This document shows, one piece after another, positions 39,599-48,676 of a stretch of 64,000 nt of DNA (its first letter is position 1; the number at the start of each line of letters is the position of its first letter). The notes beneath the pieces were generated by a model. That model was not told where the DNA came from. It was given only the letters and a program-made list of their open reading frames with translations, and did not search any database. Position numbers and translations under genes: made by a program. Origin of the DNA: Methylobacter sp. (GTDB taxonomy: Bacteria; Pseudomonadota; Gammaproteobacteria; Methylococcales; Methylomonadaceae); contig JAUYMY010000007.1 of the NCBI GenBank assembly GCA_030699385.1, positions 1 to 64,000 of the forward strand, read 5' to 3'.

Positions 39599-40321
39599 AT
39601 GAAAAAACTACTCAATAAAAGCTTCGTCACCAACTTTATCTCCGTCATCATCATTGCCACCGGCTATCTTTGTCCGGTGCAGCAGGATTTGGTTAAATCC
39701 ATCGGTTTTTTTGCCCTGTCGGGAGCCATTACCAATTGGTTGGCCATTTACATGCTGTTTGAGAAAGTGCCGTTTTTGTACGGCTCTGGGGTGATACCGG
39801 CACGCTTTGAAGAATTCAAGCTGTCGATTAAGCAGTTGATGATGCAGCAGTTTTTTACTGCAAAAAACATCGAGCAATTTATTGAAACCGAGGAGCAACA
39901 AGGCAAGGGCGTGTTGAATCTGGAGCCTTTATTGGCTGCGGTCGATTATGACAAGGTTTATGAAGGCTTGGTGTCGTCGATTATGGGCTCGTCTTTTGGC
40001 GGCATGTTGGCGATGATGGGCGGCGAAGAAGCGCTGGCGCCGTTAAAAGAGCCGTTTACCGAAAAAATGAAAATCACCCTGACCGAAATGGTCGAGTCCG
40101 AGCGCTTTAAAAGTGCATTAAAACAAGGTTTGGATGCGCATAAAATCGGCGGCGACATTGTCGACAAAATCGAAATCGTCATCGACAAGCGCCTGAGCGA
40201 ATTGACGCCGCAATTGGTCAAGGAAATGGTGCAGGCCATCATTCGTGAACATTTGGGTTGGCTGGTGGTTTGGGGTGGTATTTTCGGCGGCCTGATGGGC
40301 GCCTTATTTGTCTTTGCCTGA
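39599..40321 (+). CDS. DUF445 family membrane protein
   Basis: GAITNWLAIYMLFEKVPFLYGSGVIPARFEEFK; C-terminal TM WGGIFGGLMGALF. Confidence 0.9.
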   Translation: MKKLLNKSFVTNFISVIIIATGYLCPVQQDLVKSIGFFALSGAITNWLAIYMLFEKVPFLYGSGVIPARFEEFKLSIKQLMMQQFFTAKNIEQFIETEEQQGKGVLNLEPLLAAVDYDKVYEGLVSSIMGSSFGGMLAMMGGEEALAPLKEPFTEKMKITLTEMVESERFKSALKQGLDAHKIGGDIVDKIEIVIDKRLSELTPQLVKEMVQAIIREHLGWLVVWGGIFGGLMGALFVFA

Positions 40322-41097
40322 TGGAAACGATTGAGCTCGCGTTTGAGGAATTCGGCGACCCGGATCATGCCCCGCTGATTATATTGCATGGCTTTTTTGC
40401 CTCGTCGCGCAACTGGCGGCAGATTGCGCAAAAACTGGCCGGGCGCTTTCATGTTTATGTGCCGGACATGCGCAATCACGGCGCGTCGCCGCATCATCCG
40501 TTGATGGATTATCCGGCCATGACCGCTGACGTGTTGCATTTTATGGACGAGCGTGGTTTGACAACGGCCAGCCTGTTAGGGCACAGCATGGGCGGAAAAA
40601 TAGCCATGTGGCTGGCGCTCACCTTTCCGAACAGGTTGGAAAAGTTGGTGGTGGCGGACATCGCGCCGGTCAGTTACCCGCATAATTTCGATGCGACCGT
40701 GCTGGCCTTAAAAGCCTTGCCGCTGGCCGACATCAGCAACCGCAAACAGGCTGAAACGCTGTTGGCACCGGCCATTCCTGAGTTGAGTTACCGCCAGTTT
40801 TTGTTACAGAATCTTGTGTTGCAGGATGGTAAATATGTTTGGCGGGTTGATCTGGCTATTTTTCACCGGGCGGCACCCCATATCGCCGCTTTCCCTGCGA
40901 CCGGTCAGGATGCGGCTTTTACCGGTCAAGCCTTGTTTATCGCGGGCGGCGATTCAGATTACATTAAGCCAGACGACCTAAAATCGCTGTTTCCGAAGGC
41001 GGCGTTTAGCGCGATAGAAGGTGCCGGGCATTGGCTGCATGTACAGCAACCGGCGGCCTTTTTGGCACGGGTTGAAGATTTTTTTAGCGTAAAATGA
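40321..41097 (+). CDS. Alpha/beta hydrolase, YbfF-like esterase
   Basis: LHGFFASSRNWRQIA; GHSMGGKIAMWLAL; DIAPVSYPH. Confidence 0.9.
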   Translation: METIELAFEEFGDPDHAPLIILHGFFASSRNWRQIAQKLAGRFHVYVPDMRNHGASPHHPLMDYPAMTADVLHFMDERGLTTASLLGHSMGGKIAMWLALTFPNRLEKLVVADIAPVSYPHNFDATVLALKALPLADISNRKQAETLLAPAIPELSYRQFLLQNLVLQDGKYVWRVDLAIFHRAAPHIAAFPATGQDAAFTGQALFIAGGDSDYIKPDDLKSLFPKAAFSAIEGAGHWLHVQQPAAFLARVEDFFSVK

Positions 41098-41138
41098 AAA
41101 TGTGGCGGCGCTTTAAATAAGTCTGCGTAAAAAACAAA

Positions 41139-41221
41139 GTCCACGCTTAGCACGAAAGCCACGAAAGTTACGAAAGAGTCGTATGATTGCATTTTTCGTG
41201 CTTTTTGTGTTTTTCGTGGAT
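41139..41221. repeat. Family A intergenic palindrome (extended copy)
   Basis: gtccacgcttagcacgaaagccacgaaagttacgaaa...tttttcgtgctttttgtgtttttcgtggat. Confidence 0.7.
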
Positions 41222-41311
41222 AAAAAATAATAATTGCCTTTGATGCAAAGGCAGGGTCAGCCAAATGCTGCATTCAGCATTTGAATTTTTTAACTATTTG
41301 TATTATCGAGA

Positions 41312-42202
41312 ATGTCCCAAATGAATAAAAAAATAAAAAAAGCAGTTTTTCCGGTTGCGGGTTTGGGTACCCGATTTTTACCCGCCACCAAAGCCAGTCC
41401 AAAGGAAATGTTGCCGGTTGTGGACAAGCCTTTGATCCAGTATTGTGTTGAAGAGGCGGTCGCCGCCGGCGTTGATACTATTATATTTGTCACCGGCCGA
41501 ACCAAAAACGTCATCATGGATCACTTCGACAAAGCTTACGAATTGGAAAACGAGCTGACTATTCGCGGCAAAACCGGCATCTTACAAATGGTGCGGGAAA
41601 TGATGCCGGCACATGTATCGTTTGTCTTTATTCGTCAGCCCGAAGCGTTGGGCCTGGGCCATGCGGTGTTGTGCGCCAAGTCGATTGTCGGCGATGAGCC
41701 GTTCGCCGTTATCCTAGCCGATGATTTGATTGCCAATAGGGCTGGTGATGGCTGCTTGACACAAATGGTCGAGCAATACGATCAAAATCAGTGCAGCATT
41801 TTAGGCGTGGAACGGGTCAGCCCGCAGGAAACCGACAAATACGGCATCGTCAAAACCAAGGAACTATCGCCATCGGTCGGCCAAGTCGAGCTGATTGTCG
41901 AGAAACCCGCGCCCGAGCGCGCACCGTCAAACCTCGCTGTGGTCGGGCGCTATATTTTAACGCCGGCGATTTTTGACAAGATTGAAACAACAGCACGCGG
42001 TGCCGGTGGTGAGATTCAGCTAACCGATGCTATCGCAGCACTAATGACCGATGAGCAGGTGTTAGCCTACGAATTTGAAGGCAAGCGTTATGATTGCGGC
42101 TCAAAGCTCGGTTATTTGCAAGCAACCGTTGAATATGGCTTGGTTCATGACGAGTTAAAGGATGATTTCCGGGCTTATCTGAAAAATCTGATTCTTGATT
42201 AA
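41312..42202 (+). CDS. galU: UTP--glucose-1-phosphate uridylyltransferase
   Basis: [36 protein letters not shown]. Confidence 0.98.
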   Translation: MSQMNKKIKKAVFPVAGLGTRFLPATKASPKEMLPVVDKPLIQYCVEEAVAAGVDTIIFVTGRTKNVIMDHFDKAYELENELTIRGKTGILQMVREMMPAHVSFVFIRQPEALGLGHAVLCAKSIVGDEPFAVILADDLIANRAGDGCLTQMVEQYDQNQCSILGVERVSPQETDKYGIVKTKELSPSVGQVELIVEKPAPERAPSNLAVVGRYILTPAIFDKIETTARGAGGEIQLTDAIAALMTDEQVLAYEFEGKRYDCGSKLGYLQATVEYGLVHDELKDDFRAYLKNLILD

Positions 42203-42300
42203 TGAAACACGGATGGCTCAGATAGGATGGATTTACACGGACTTTTTAAAATAGGCTGTGCTTTTAATCAGCCATTATCCGATCAATCAGTGTCATTTTT
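42203..42300. repeat. Family B element, partly eroded copy
   Basis: gaaacacggatggctcagataggatggatttacacgg...cttttaatca...atccgatcaatcagtgtcat; shares core with the 22.4-kb copy. Confidence 0.6.
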
Positions 42301-42306
42301 TTTAGG

Positions 42307-42744
42307 GTGACACTGATGCAATTTAAAACTGTTTTTTATCTTATCGCTATGACAATCAGCACCGCAACACCTGCTGCAGAAACCCGGCTGCCCTCCTGTC
42401 CTAACAGTCCTAACTGCGTATCCAGTCAGGCGACGGCCGACGGTCATTTTATTGCCCCCTTTAAAATCATCGGTACTGTCGAAGCGGCTTGGGCGGCATT
42501 GAAAAAGTCATTGGCCAGCCAAAATCGGACTGTCATTACCCGCGAAACTGAAGGCGCGCTTCACGCCGAGGCAACCAGCCTGCTATTTCGCTTTGTTGAC
42601 GATATTGACGTAATACTCGATAAAGCCGCTGGATTAATTCACATCCGCTCGGCATCGCGCACCGGTTATGGCGATTTTGGTGTTAACCGCAAGCGGGTTG
42701 AAATGCTTCGCGCCCAACTGCAACAAGCGCATGTGATTGAGTGA
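42307..42744 (+). CDS. DUF1499 family protein
   Basis: LPSCPNSPNCVSSQA; VDDIDVILDKAAGLIHIRSASRTGYGDFGVNRKRVE. Confidence 0.9.
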   Translation: MTLMQFKTVFYLIAMTISTATPAAETRLPSCPNSPNCVSSQATADGHFIAPFKIIGTVEAAWAALKKSLASQNRTVITRETEGALHAEATSLLFRFVDDIDVILDKAAGLIHIRSASRTGYGDFGVNRKRVEMLRAQLQQAHVIE

Positions 42745-42792
42745 CGGCTTAAGGCTGACATCTCTTTCCCGCGGTTTAAAAAAAAGGCCTAA

Positions 42793-44154
42793 ATGACCGA
42801 CTATTCTCGTTCGCTGTTTGTTTTTCGGCGCGATCTGCGTCTGTATGACAACACTGCATTGCTTTACGCTTTGCGGCTTTCGGCCCAGGTGTTGCCTTGT
42901 TTTATTTTTGATCCTCGTCAGATTGAGCCCCACCCTTATCAGAGTCAGCCCGGTTTGCAGTTTATGCTGCAGTCTATTGCTGATCTTGAGCAGCAAGTGC
43001 AGGCCGCAGGTGGTAAATTAGCGCTTTATCATGCCGCGCCGGGGCAGGTCATCAAACAGCTGGTCGAACAACATCAAATACAGGCGGTGTTTATCAACCG
43101 CGATTACACCCCGTTCAGCCGGCAACGTGATGATGAAATGGCTGCTGTGTGCCGACAATTGGGCATTGGCTTTCATGTGTTGGCTGATGCCCTGCTTAAC
43201 GAGCCGGAACAGGCGGTGAAAGGCGATAACACGCCTTATAAAGTGTTCACCGCATTTTATAATAATGCCAGACAGTTTCCGGTGGCCTTGCCGCAAGCGT
43301 TGGAGCAAGCGAATTTTTTATCGGTAGCATCGGAATTGACTCTAGCACAGCTGGGTTTATTAGCCGAACAAGCGGTAGTTAAAGGTGGTCGCCAGCAAGC
43401 GCTGGCGATAGTCGAGCAAATGAGAGACTGCGCCGATTACCAACAAATCCGCGACTTTCCTGCGCTGGACGCGACCAGTAAATTGTCCGCGCATTTAAAG
43501 TTTGGCACTTGTTCAGTGCGGGAAGTGTTTTATGCGCTGACCGAACAGCTCGGCAGCGAACATCCGCTGATCCGGCAATTGTATTGGCGTGATTTTTTTA
43601 CCCATGTCGCGTATCACTTTCCAGCCGTTTTCGGGCGTGCTTTTCTGGAAAGATTTGCAACCGTGCATTGGGATAACAACGCCGATTATTTTCAAGCCTG
43701 GTGCGCCGGTAAAACCGGCTTTCCTATCGTCGATGCCGGGATGCGTGAATTGAACGCTACCGGTTTTATGCATAACCGGGTGCGCATGATTGCCGCCTCG
43801 TTTTTGGTCAAAGACCTGCATATTGATTGGCGCTGGGGCGAGCGCTATTTTGCCCAGCATCTGGCCGATTACGATCCTTGCGTCAATAACGGCAACTGGC
43901 AATGGGCGGCCTCGACCGGCTGTGATGCGCAGCCGTATTTCAGGATTTTTAATCCCTGGCTACAGCAACTTAAATTCGATAAGGACTGCCATTATATTTA
44001 TCGCTGGCTGCCCGAACTGCAAGCTTTTGCGCCGAAAATACTGCATCAATGGGACAAAAAACACAGCGCCTGTGCTTATCCCGCGCCGATTGTTGACCAT
44101 GCCCGCGAGAGCCAACTCAGCAAAGCCCGGTTTAAGGCGACAAGTGGCGCTTAG
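42793..44154 (+). CDS. phrB: Deoxyribodipyrimidine photo-lyase
   Basis: FRRDLRLYDNTAL; LYWRDFFTHV; MRELNATGFMHNRVRMIAASFLVKDLHIDWRWGERYFAQHLADYDPCVNNGNWQWAASTGCDAQPYFRIFNP. Confidence 0.96.
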   Translation: MTDYSRSLFVFRRDLRLYDNTALLYALRLSAQVLPCFIFDPRQIEPHPYQSQPGLQFMLQSIADLEQQVQAAGGKLALYHAAPGQVIKQLVEQHQIQAVFINRDYTPFSRQRDDEMAAVCRQLGIGFHVLADALLNEPEQAVKGDNTPYKVFTAFYNNARQFPVALPQALEQANFLSVASELTLAQLGLLAEQAVVKGGRQQALAIVEQMRDCADYQQIRDFPALDATSKLSAHLKFGTCSVREVFYALTEQLGSEHPLIRQLYWRDFFTHVAYHFPAVFGRAFLERFATVHWDNNADYFQAWCAGKTGFPIVDAGMRELNATGFMHNRVRMIAASFLVKDLHIDWRWGERYFAQHLADYDPCVNNGNWQWAASTGCDAQPYFRIFNPWLQQLKFDKDCHYIYRWLPELQAFAPKILHQWDKKHSACAYPAPIVDHARESQLSKARFKATSGA

Positions 44155-45068
44155 CGTTGGTTTAAAGCGGGCTGCGATAACGCCTGATGCAAGGCCGCCG
44201 CAAGATCCTCATATTCAAATTTGAAACCCTGCGCCAGCAAGCGTTCCGGCACTACGCGCTGACTGCCCAGCAGCAGTTGCGACATTTCGCCGAGCATTAT
44301 TTTTAACACGCAGGCCGGAACCGGCAGCAGGGCAGGGCGGTTTAGGCATTGCGCCAATAGCCGGGTGAATTCGGCATTGGTCACCGGGTTTGGCGCGGTT
44401 GCGTTATAAGCGCCGTGCATCGTGGTATCGGTCATCATGGCTAAAGCGATATTAATCCAGTCCTGCCGGTGAATCCAGGACATCCACTGACGCCCATCAC
44501 CCAGTCGCCCGCCCAAGCCCAAACGAAACGGCAGCAGCATCTGCTGCAAAAAACCGCCGCCTTCGGCAATCACCAAACCGGTTCTGATTAGGCAGACCCG
44601 GACGCCGAATTGTTCGGCCTGCTTGGCAACGGCTTCCCAATCGGCGCATAACTGCTGCGAGAAGTCTTCATAGGGTGTTGCGTGTTCGCTTAATACCGTA
44701 TCGCCCTGATTGCCGTAATAGCCGATAGCGGAGCCGCTGATTAATAAATTGGGTTTAATTTCCATACGCGCAATACAGGTTATTAGCTGCTCAGTCAAAC
44801 CGATGCGGCTATCCCTGATTTCCTGTTTGCGCGCTTTGCTCCAGCGTGCTCCAACAATCGGCGCACCGGCAAGATTGATGATGACCTGATAGCGGTCTTC
44901 TGCGTTAAGCTGGCTCAGACTAGTTAACGCAGTAACGCCGGAGCCGCATAACTTGGCGACTTTATCCGGATTACGGCTTAACACCGTAACCGTATGGCCT
45001 TGTTCAATCAGGCTGTTAATCAGTGCGCCGCCAATAAAACCGGTACCGCCGGTAATTAATATGTTCAT
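44151..45068 (-). CDS. TIGR01777-type NAD-dependent epimerase/dehydratase
   Basis: MNILITGGTGFIGGALINSLIEQGHTVTVLSR; INLAGAPIVGARWSKARKQEIRDSRI. Confidence 0.93.
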   Translation of the reverse strand: MNILITGGTGFIGGALINSLIEQGHTVTVLSRNPDKVAKLCGSGVTALTSLSQLNAEDRYQVIINLAGAPIVGARWSKARKQEIRDSRIGLTEQLITCIARMEIKPNLLISGSAIGYYGNQGDTVLSEHATPYEDFSQQLCADWEAVAKQAEQFGVRVCLIRTGLVIAEGGGFLQQMLLPFRLGLGGRLGDGRQWMSWIHRQDWINIALAMMTDTTMHGAYNATAPNPVTNAEFTRLLAQCLNRPALLPVPACVLKIMLGEMSQLLLGSQRVVPERLLAQGFKFEYEDLAAALHQALSQPALNQR

Positions 45069-45219
45069 TATCGTACCCTCATAATTGTTTGCCGAGATCC
45101 GCTGGCTATCTTATCAAATTGTAACTTCCCATTAATGATAGGTAAAAAAATTATCACCACGAAGATCACAAAGACAGCCCTGACGCATGAAATAAAAATC
45201 ATAAAAAAACAAGGCGAAT

Positions 45220-45365
45220 TCAACCCATAAATGCAACACCGAGCAAATTGCCGGTATCAAGCCCGGCCATTTTACAAAACACCTCCCAAGGTGTTTTGTG
45301 GTTTAAGGCTTTTCTAGACCTATGGTTAAGCCCCGCCAAAGCTTTGTTGGCATCGGCTTGGGTCA
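45220..45365 (-). pseudogene. IS30-family transposase C-terminal remnant
   Basis: LTQADANKALAGLNHRSRKALNHKTPWEVF: C-terminal LNxRxRKxLxxxTPxEVF pattern. Confidence 0.7.
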
Positions 45366-45367
45366 AT

Positions 45368-45519
45368 ATGTCTCGCTCCCAAGCTCCAGAGGCTGTGAAA
45401 GTATTATCAAAATCACTAGAAAATGCGCTGTAAGTCATTGATTATTGGTTGTCGAAATTGGCAATTCCGCCTAATTTCAGAATACTTTCACTCTCTCTCT
45501 GGAGCTTGGGAGCGAGAAA
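45368..45519. repeat. MITE-like element with ~35-bp inverted repeats, abutting the IS30 remnant
   Basis: tctcgctcccaagctccagaggctgtgaaagtatt ... aatactttcactctctctctggagcttgggagcgaga. Confidence 0.75.
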
Positions 45520-45939
45520 CTACGGGGCAAGTAGGCCGACACCGACACAGACCGCGCCTGCCGCCACAATGGCTGTCCATCCGGATGAAGGTCGTGTCTC
45601 AACCACGGCGATACTCGGATTTCCTGGATCGTAATAGACGCTTACCTTGCGACCAACAGGAAAGACTTCCGCAAGAAGTTGTTCTTTCGCAGGAGAGTTA
45701 TCTCTTACACCAAAGGAAAACTGCCCAGAAGAGAAGTTGTCGCCGTCAACGACGTAACTGTATTTGATTTCTGCGCTAGAGCCACCGTCGTGGGGATCAA
45801 CAACGACATCGGATCTGGTTATCTCTCCTTCAGTCGATGGCCAGGAGGCAGCCTTAGCATTCATGCGGCGAAGAACAAGACCGAACAGAACCAGAAATGC
45901 GCCCAAGAGAAGAAACGTGATTCGTATGACTACCATCAT
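45520..45939 (-). CDS. DUF3592 domain membrane protein (integron cassette gene)
   Basis: Two TM segments flanking IKYSYVVDGDNFSSGQFSFG...GRKVSVYYDPGNPSIAVVE; starts 22 bp after attC 1. Confidence 0.75.
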   Translation of the reverse strand: MMVVIRITFLLLGAFLVLFGLVLRRMNAKAASWPSTEGEITRSDVVVDPHDGGSSAEIKYSYVVDGDNFSSGQFSFGVRDNSPAKEQLLAEVFPVGRKVSVYYDPGNPSIAVVETRPSSGWTAIVAAGAVCVGVGLLAP

Positions 45940-45961
45940 TTGAGTGCGCTCACTTTGCAGA

Positions 45962-46019
45962 CGCCCAACGTTTGAATTAAGGCGTGCCGTTAGGCGTCCC
46001 GCTTGAATGATAGGTTAGG
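45962..46019 (-). other. attC recombination site 1
   Basis: On minus strand: ACCTAAC ... GTTGGGC (RYYYAAC ... GTTRRRY); stop TAA of the flanking ORF lies in the core site. Confidence 0.75.
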
Positions 46020-46515
46020 TGTTGTTTCTCTTTGCAAGGGCATTCTCGATTTCGCTCAATGCATTGTATTCCTTCTTTTCGATATCAGAGCTGATCAATT
46101 CAAAGTCCTCCGGCACTGGAGTTTTAGCGTTCGGAAACTGCTGCCACTCATGAAGAGCTTTGTTATAGAGGGCTTGTTTGACGCAATAGCGAACCGCCTT
46201 TTCATGTTTTTCGTCCTGAAAGTTGTTTGCCATAGCATCTTCGCGACGCCAGCAGGCGGCAAGCAACCAGTGATGATAAGCAAACTCGTATTGGGCGGTT
46301 GTATGATACTGCCAAGCGTGCCGCTCAAGCCCGTGGTATTCAGTGTTGTTCTTGGCGGGTATTCGTGAATCGATGACATCTGGACGATGGGAGGCCCAAG
46401 GGTATTCATTGCGCATGCAGGGAAATAACGACGTAATACCTCCCGCGCCCGCAAAGTGTAGCTTCAAAAATTGATCGACAAGTGCGTCGTAATCAGGTTT
46501 CCATTCAAATTGCAT
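46015..46515 (-). CDS. Hypothetical protein (integron cassette gene)
   Basis: 166 aa; start 17 bp after attC 2, stop within attC 1. Confidence 0.65.
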   Translation of the reverse strand: MQFEWKPDYDALVDQFLKLHFAGAGGITSLFPCMRNEYPWASHRPDVIDSRIPAKNNTEYHGLERHAWQYHTTAQYEFAYHHWLLAACWRREDAMANNFQDEKHEKAVRYCVKQALYNKALHEWQQFPNAKTPVPEDFELISSDIEKKEYNALSEIENALAKRNNT

Positions 46516-46531
46516 AGCAGTAACCCACGAT

Positions 46532-46653
46532 ACCTAACGTAGAGCTAAGGGGCATGCCGCTCACGGACGCTAAACGAAGCCCCAAAGTTTGATAAATTAC
46601 AAAACTTTAAAACCGCCATGAGGCGGCACGTCCCTTTGAGCGCCATGTTAGGC
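46532..46653 (-). other. attC recombination site 2
   Basis: On minus strand GCCTAAC...L-box CTCAAAGGGACGTGCCGC paired with CTAAGGGGCATGCCGC...GTTAGGT; extra-helical base on the L'' side. Confidence 0.85.
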
Positions 46654-46896
46654 CTGCTTTAATGGCTCAGTAAATACGCACACTTTGTGTGCGACATGGG
46701 AACCCTCGATTTCCCAAAAGATATGCTGTATGTCTTTGATGCGCACGCTCTTATTGGTATCACTGAGATTCATTGAGGCACCATGAATGGCATCTCCAAT
46801 GTTCATCCCCGCAAATGGCGTACTGCTTTCGTAGGATGCAGCCACGCAAGAGCTATCATCTTGTTCATAAATTTCAAGGTGGTACTCGGTTTTCAT
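46648..46896 (-). CDS. Hypothetical protein (integron cassette gene)
   Basis: MKTEYHLEIYEQDDSS...FTEPLKQA*; stop TAA embedded in GCCTAAC of attC 2. Confidence 0.65.
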   Translation of the reverse strand: MKTEYHLEIYEQDDSSCVAASYESSTPFAGMNIGDAIHGASMNLSDTNKSVRIKDIQHIFWEIEGSHVAHKVCVFTEPLKQA

Positions 46897-46947
46897 ACAT
46901 GTTCCTTTTTGAGTTTGGTGCAACTTTGTCACTGGTTGAAAAGATAA

Positions 46948-47037
46948 GCCTAACGTAGAGCTAACTGGGCGCGGCACGGAAAGCTGAAAAAATAAAACCG
47001 CATTGTAACCGCGCTCCGGTTGAGCGCCATGTTATGC
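46948..47037 (-). other. attC recombination site 3
   Basis: + strand GCCTAACGTAGAGCTAACTGGGCGCGGC...GCGCTCCGGTTGAGCGCCATGTTATGC. Confidence 0.8.
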
Positions 47038-47048
47038 AAGCTATGCCG

Positions 47049-47423
47049 TCATAGACAAAATACTTTTTCGACCCATTCATCATGCTCAAATGGCCCGTGT
47101 ATTGATTTAAAGCAACCACGACTTTCTTCAATATTTCTGTTTAGGTCAGTGGCAACCCAGTCAACAGTACAAATGACTTTATTTGCTTCTAGGATTACAC
47201 CCTTGATGATGCCAAGGTGAAATATTTTAATGCCAGTTTGACCTCCGCCTTTCATGCGTTTGATTGCAATTCTGTCACCAGCCTTCATTTCTGATGCTTT
47301 TTTATACTGAGCGGGTTGATCATCTTCTTCCCAGCCAAGCATCCAAATACCTTGCTCAATAAATTTCTGGTCTTGATGCTCAACACCACCCCATGAAGCA
47401 CCAACAACCCAATATTTTGACAT
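47049..47423 (-). CDS. EVE/PUA-like small protein (integron cassette gene)
   Basis: MSKYWVVGASWGGVEHQDQKFIEQGIWMLGW...MKAGDRIAIKRMKGGGQTGIKIFHLGIIKGVI...VDW. Confidence 0.6.
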   Translation of the reverse strand: MSKYWVVGASWGGVEHQDQKFIEQGIWMLGWEEDDQPAQYKKASEMKAGDRIAIKRMKGGGQTGIKIFHLGIIKGVILEANKVICTVDWVATDLNRNIEESRGCFKSIHGPFEHDEWVEKVFCL

Positions 47424-47445
47424 TTACTTCTCCATTTATTTCATT

Positions 47446-47568
47446 GCATAACGCAAAGGTAAGGGGCGTGCCGCCAACGGACGCTTAGCGAAGCCGCCGA
47501 ACCCGATTAAAAAGCCAACCTTTAAAACCGCTAACGGGCGGCGCGTCCCTTTGACCGTTTTGTTAGGC
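47446..47568 (-). other. attC recombination site 4
   Basis: + strand GCATAACGCAAAGGTAAGGGGCGTGCCGCC...GGCGGCGCGTCCCTTTGACCGTTTTGTTAGGC. Confidence 0.85.
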
Positions 47569-47580
47569 CAAAAATGGATG

Positions 47581-48246
47581 TTAGACCCGGCCACTGGTAG
47601 CCCCACGCCGCAACTCTGATAGCTCTGGAATCTTTTCTAAAGAAGCGATTGACCGCTCTACTACTAGCCAGAAATAGCTCGCAACATTCAGTGTCAGAAG
47701 TAAGTCTGCGTTTGGAACCTGACCTTCTGGAACGTTCATAACTCCCTTTTCTATGAGGTGCTTGAAGGGAGCCTCATATGATGACCCGTCAAGCGTCATG
47801 CCCAGAAAGCGGCCATTATCTGTATTCCAGAAATGAGTGAATTTAGTTGTGCGCCCGTGTGCAAGTTGATTTCTTAGTTGGAACAAAATGTCCAACGTTT
47901 TCCAATCCTCGCCAATCACTTTTGGAAACTCGATGCCGTAGAGTGTCCGCAGCCACTTCTTCCAAGTGTCTAACCCTGTCGCGCGGCTCACGTCTTTCGC
48001 AATAACTTCCATCAGACGCCCCTGAAAGCCCTCATCTTGTGATGCTTTTGATGTGCACCACAGGTTGGAGAACTCTTCCAAAACTGACTCGAAGTAACAA
48101 GCGGAGGCAAGTATTGCAAAGTAGTAAATGCCTGGGTTGTGGTTTTCGCTACTGAGAGCATACTTAACAAAATCAGCGACATGTTTCGTCATGTCGCCTA
48201 GAACAACGCCGGATGCTACTGGAATGTTTTGTTTAGGTGATGTCAT
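47581..48246 (-). CDS. HEPN-like protein (integron cassette gene)
   Basis: 221 aa, helical, with LRNQLAHGR (Rx4H motif). Confidence 0.55.
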   Translation of the reverse strand: MTSPKQNIPVASGVVLGDMTKHVADFVKYALSSENHNPGIYYFAILASACYFESVLEEFSNLWCTSKASQDEGFQGRLMEVIAKDVSRATGLDTWKKWLRTLYGIEFPKVIGEDWKTLDILFQLRNQLAHGRTTKFTHFWNTDNGRFLGMTLDGSSYEAPFKHLIEKGVMNVPEGQVPNADLLLTLNVASYFWLVVERSIASLEKIPELSELRRGATSGRV

Positions 48247-48256
48247 ATTTCTGTTG

Positions 48257-48350
48257 GTCTAACGTTAAGTAGACACCTAAGTAGGTGTATATTAAATTTA
48301 AATTACCGGGGTATGGTGGTGTATAATGCCGCTTCGGTAATCTGTTAGGT
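48257..48350 (-). other. Degenerate attC (or attI-like) site 5
   Basis: GTCTAAC at 48257 and GTTAGGT at 48344 with inner attaccg/cggtaat repeat; 11 bp from the HEPN-like start codon. Confidence 0.45.
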
Positions 48351-48676
48351 TGGATTCTATGGTAATTACATTATTGATAGCAACCTTTTTATGCAAAATA
48401 CAAATACACCTCCTAAGTTCGGCAATTCTCATTATGGAATAATATATTTTAATCAAAGTGTTATAAATTAAATTTTCTGGTTTGTTTTTCATTTTACAGA
48501 ATTCTATTTTTCATAGGTTCAGTATCTATTTGATGTTATTTAAATTTCCATAATGGGAATTGCTGCTATGCCTTGCGCTAATTGTTCGCAAGCCTTGTTA
48601 TGCGCTTCTCTAGCTTGTTTTAAGGCTATTTCTGGAAAATAACATCCCTTAATGATCATGGCATGTAAAAAATAAA

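Noticed and set aside
39958-40539. 193-aa ORF antisense to DUF445/ybfF
   Set aside because: Crosses two well-supported sense genes; no recognisable domain.
45423-45975. Plus-strand ORFs across the DUF3592 cassette (e.g. 45423-45767, 45679-45975)
   Set aside because: Partly translate the MITE-like inverted repeat and the antisense of DUF3592; cassette geometry supports the minus strand.
48298-48492. 64-aa minus-strand ORF at the array end
   Set aside because: Overlaps the degenerate attC-like site and has no recognisable features; not enough to call a gene.
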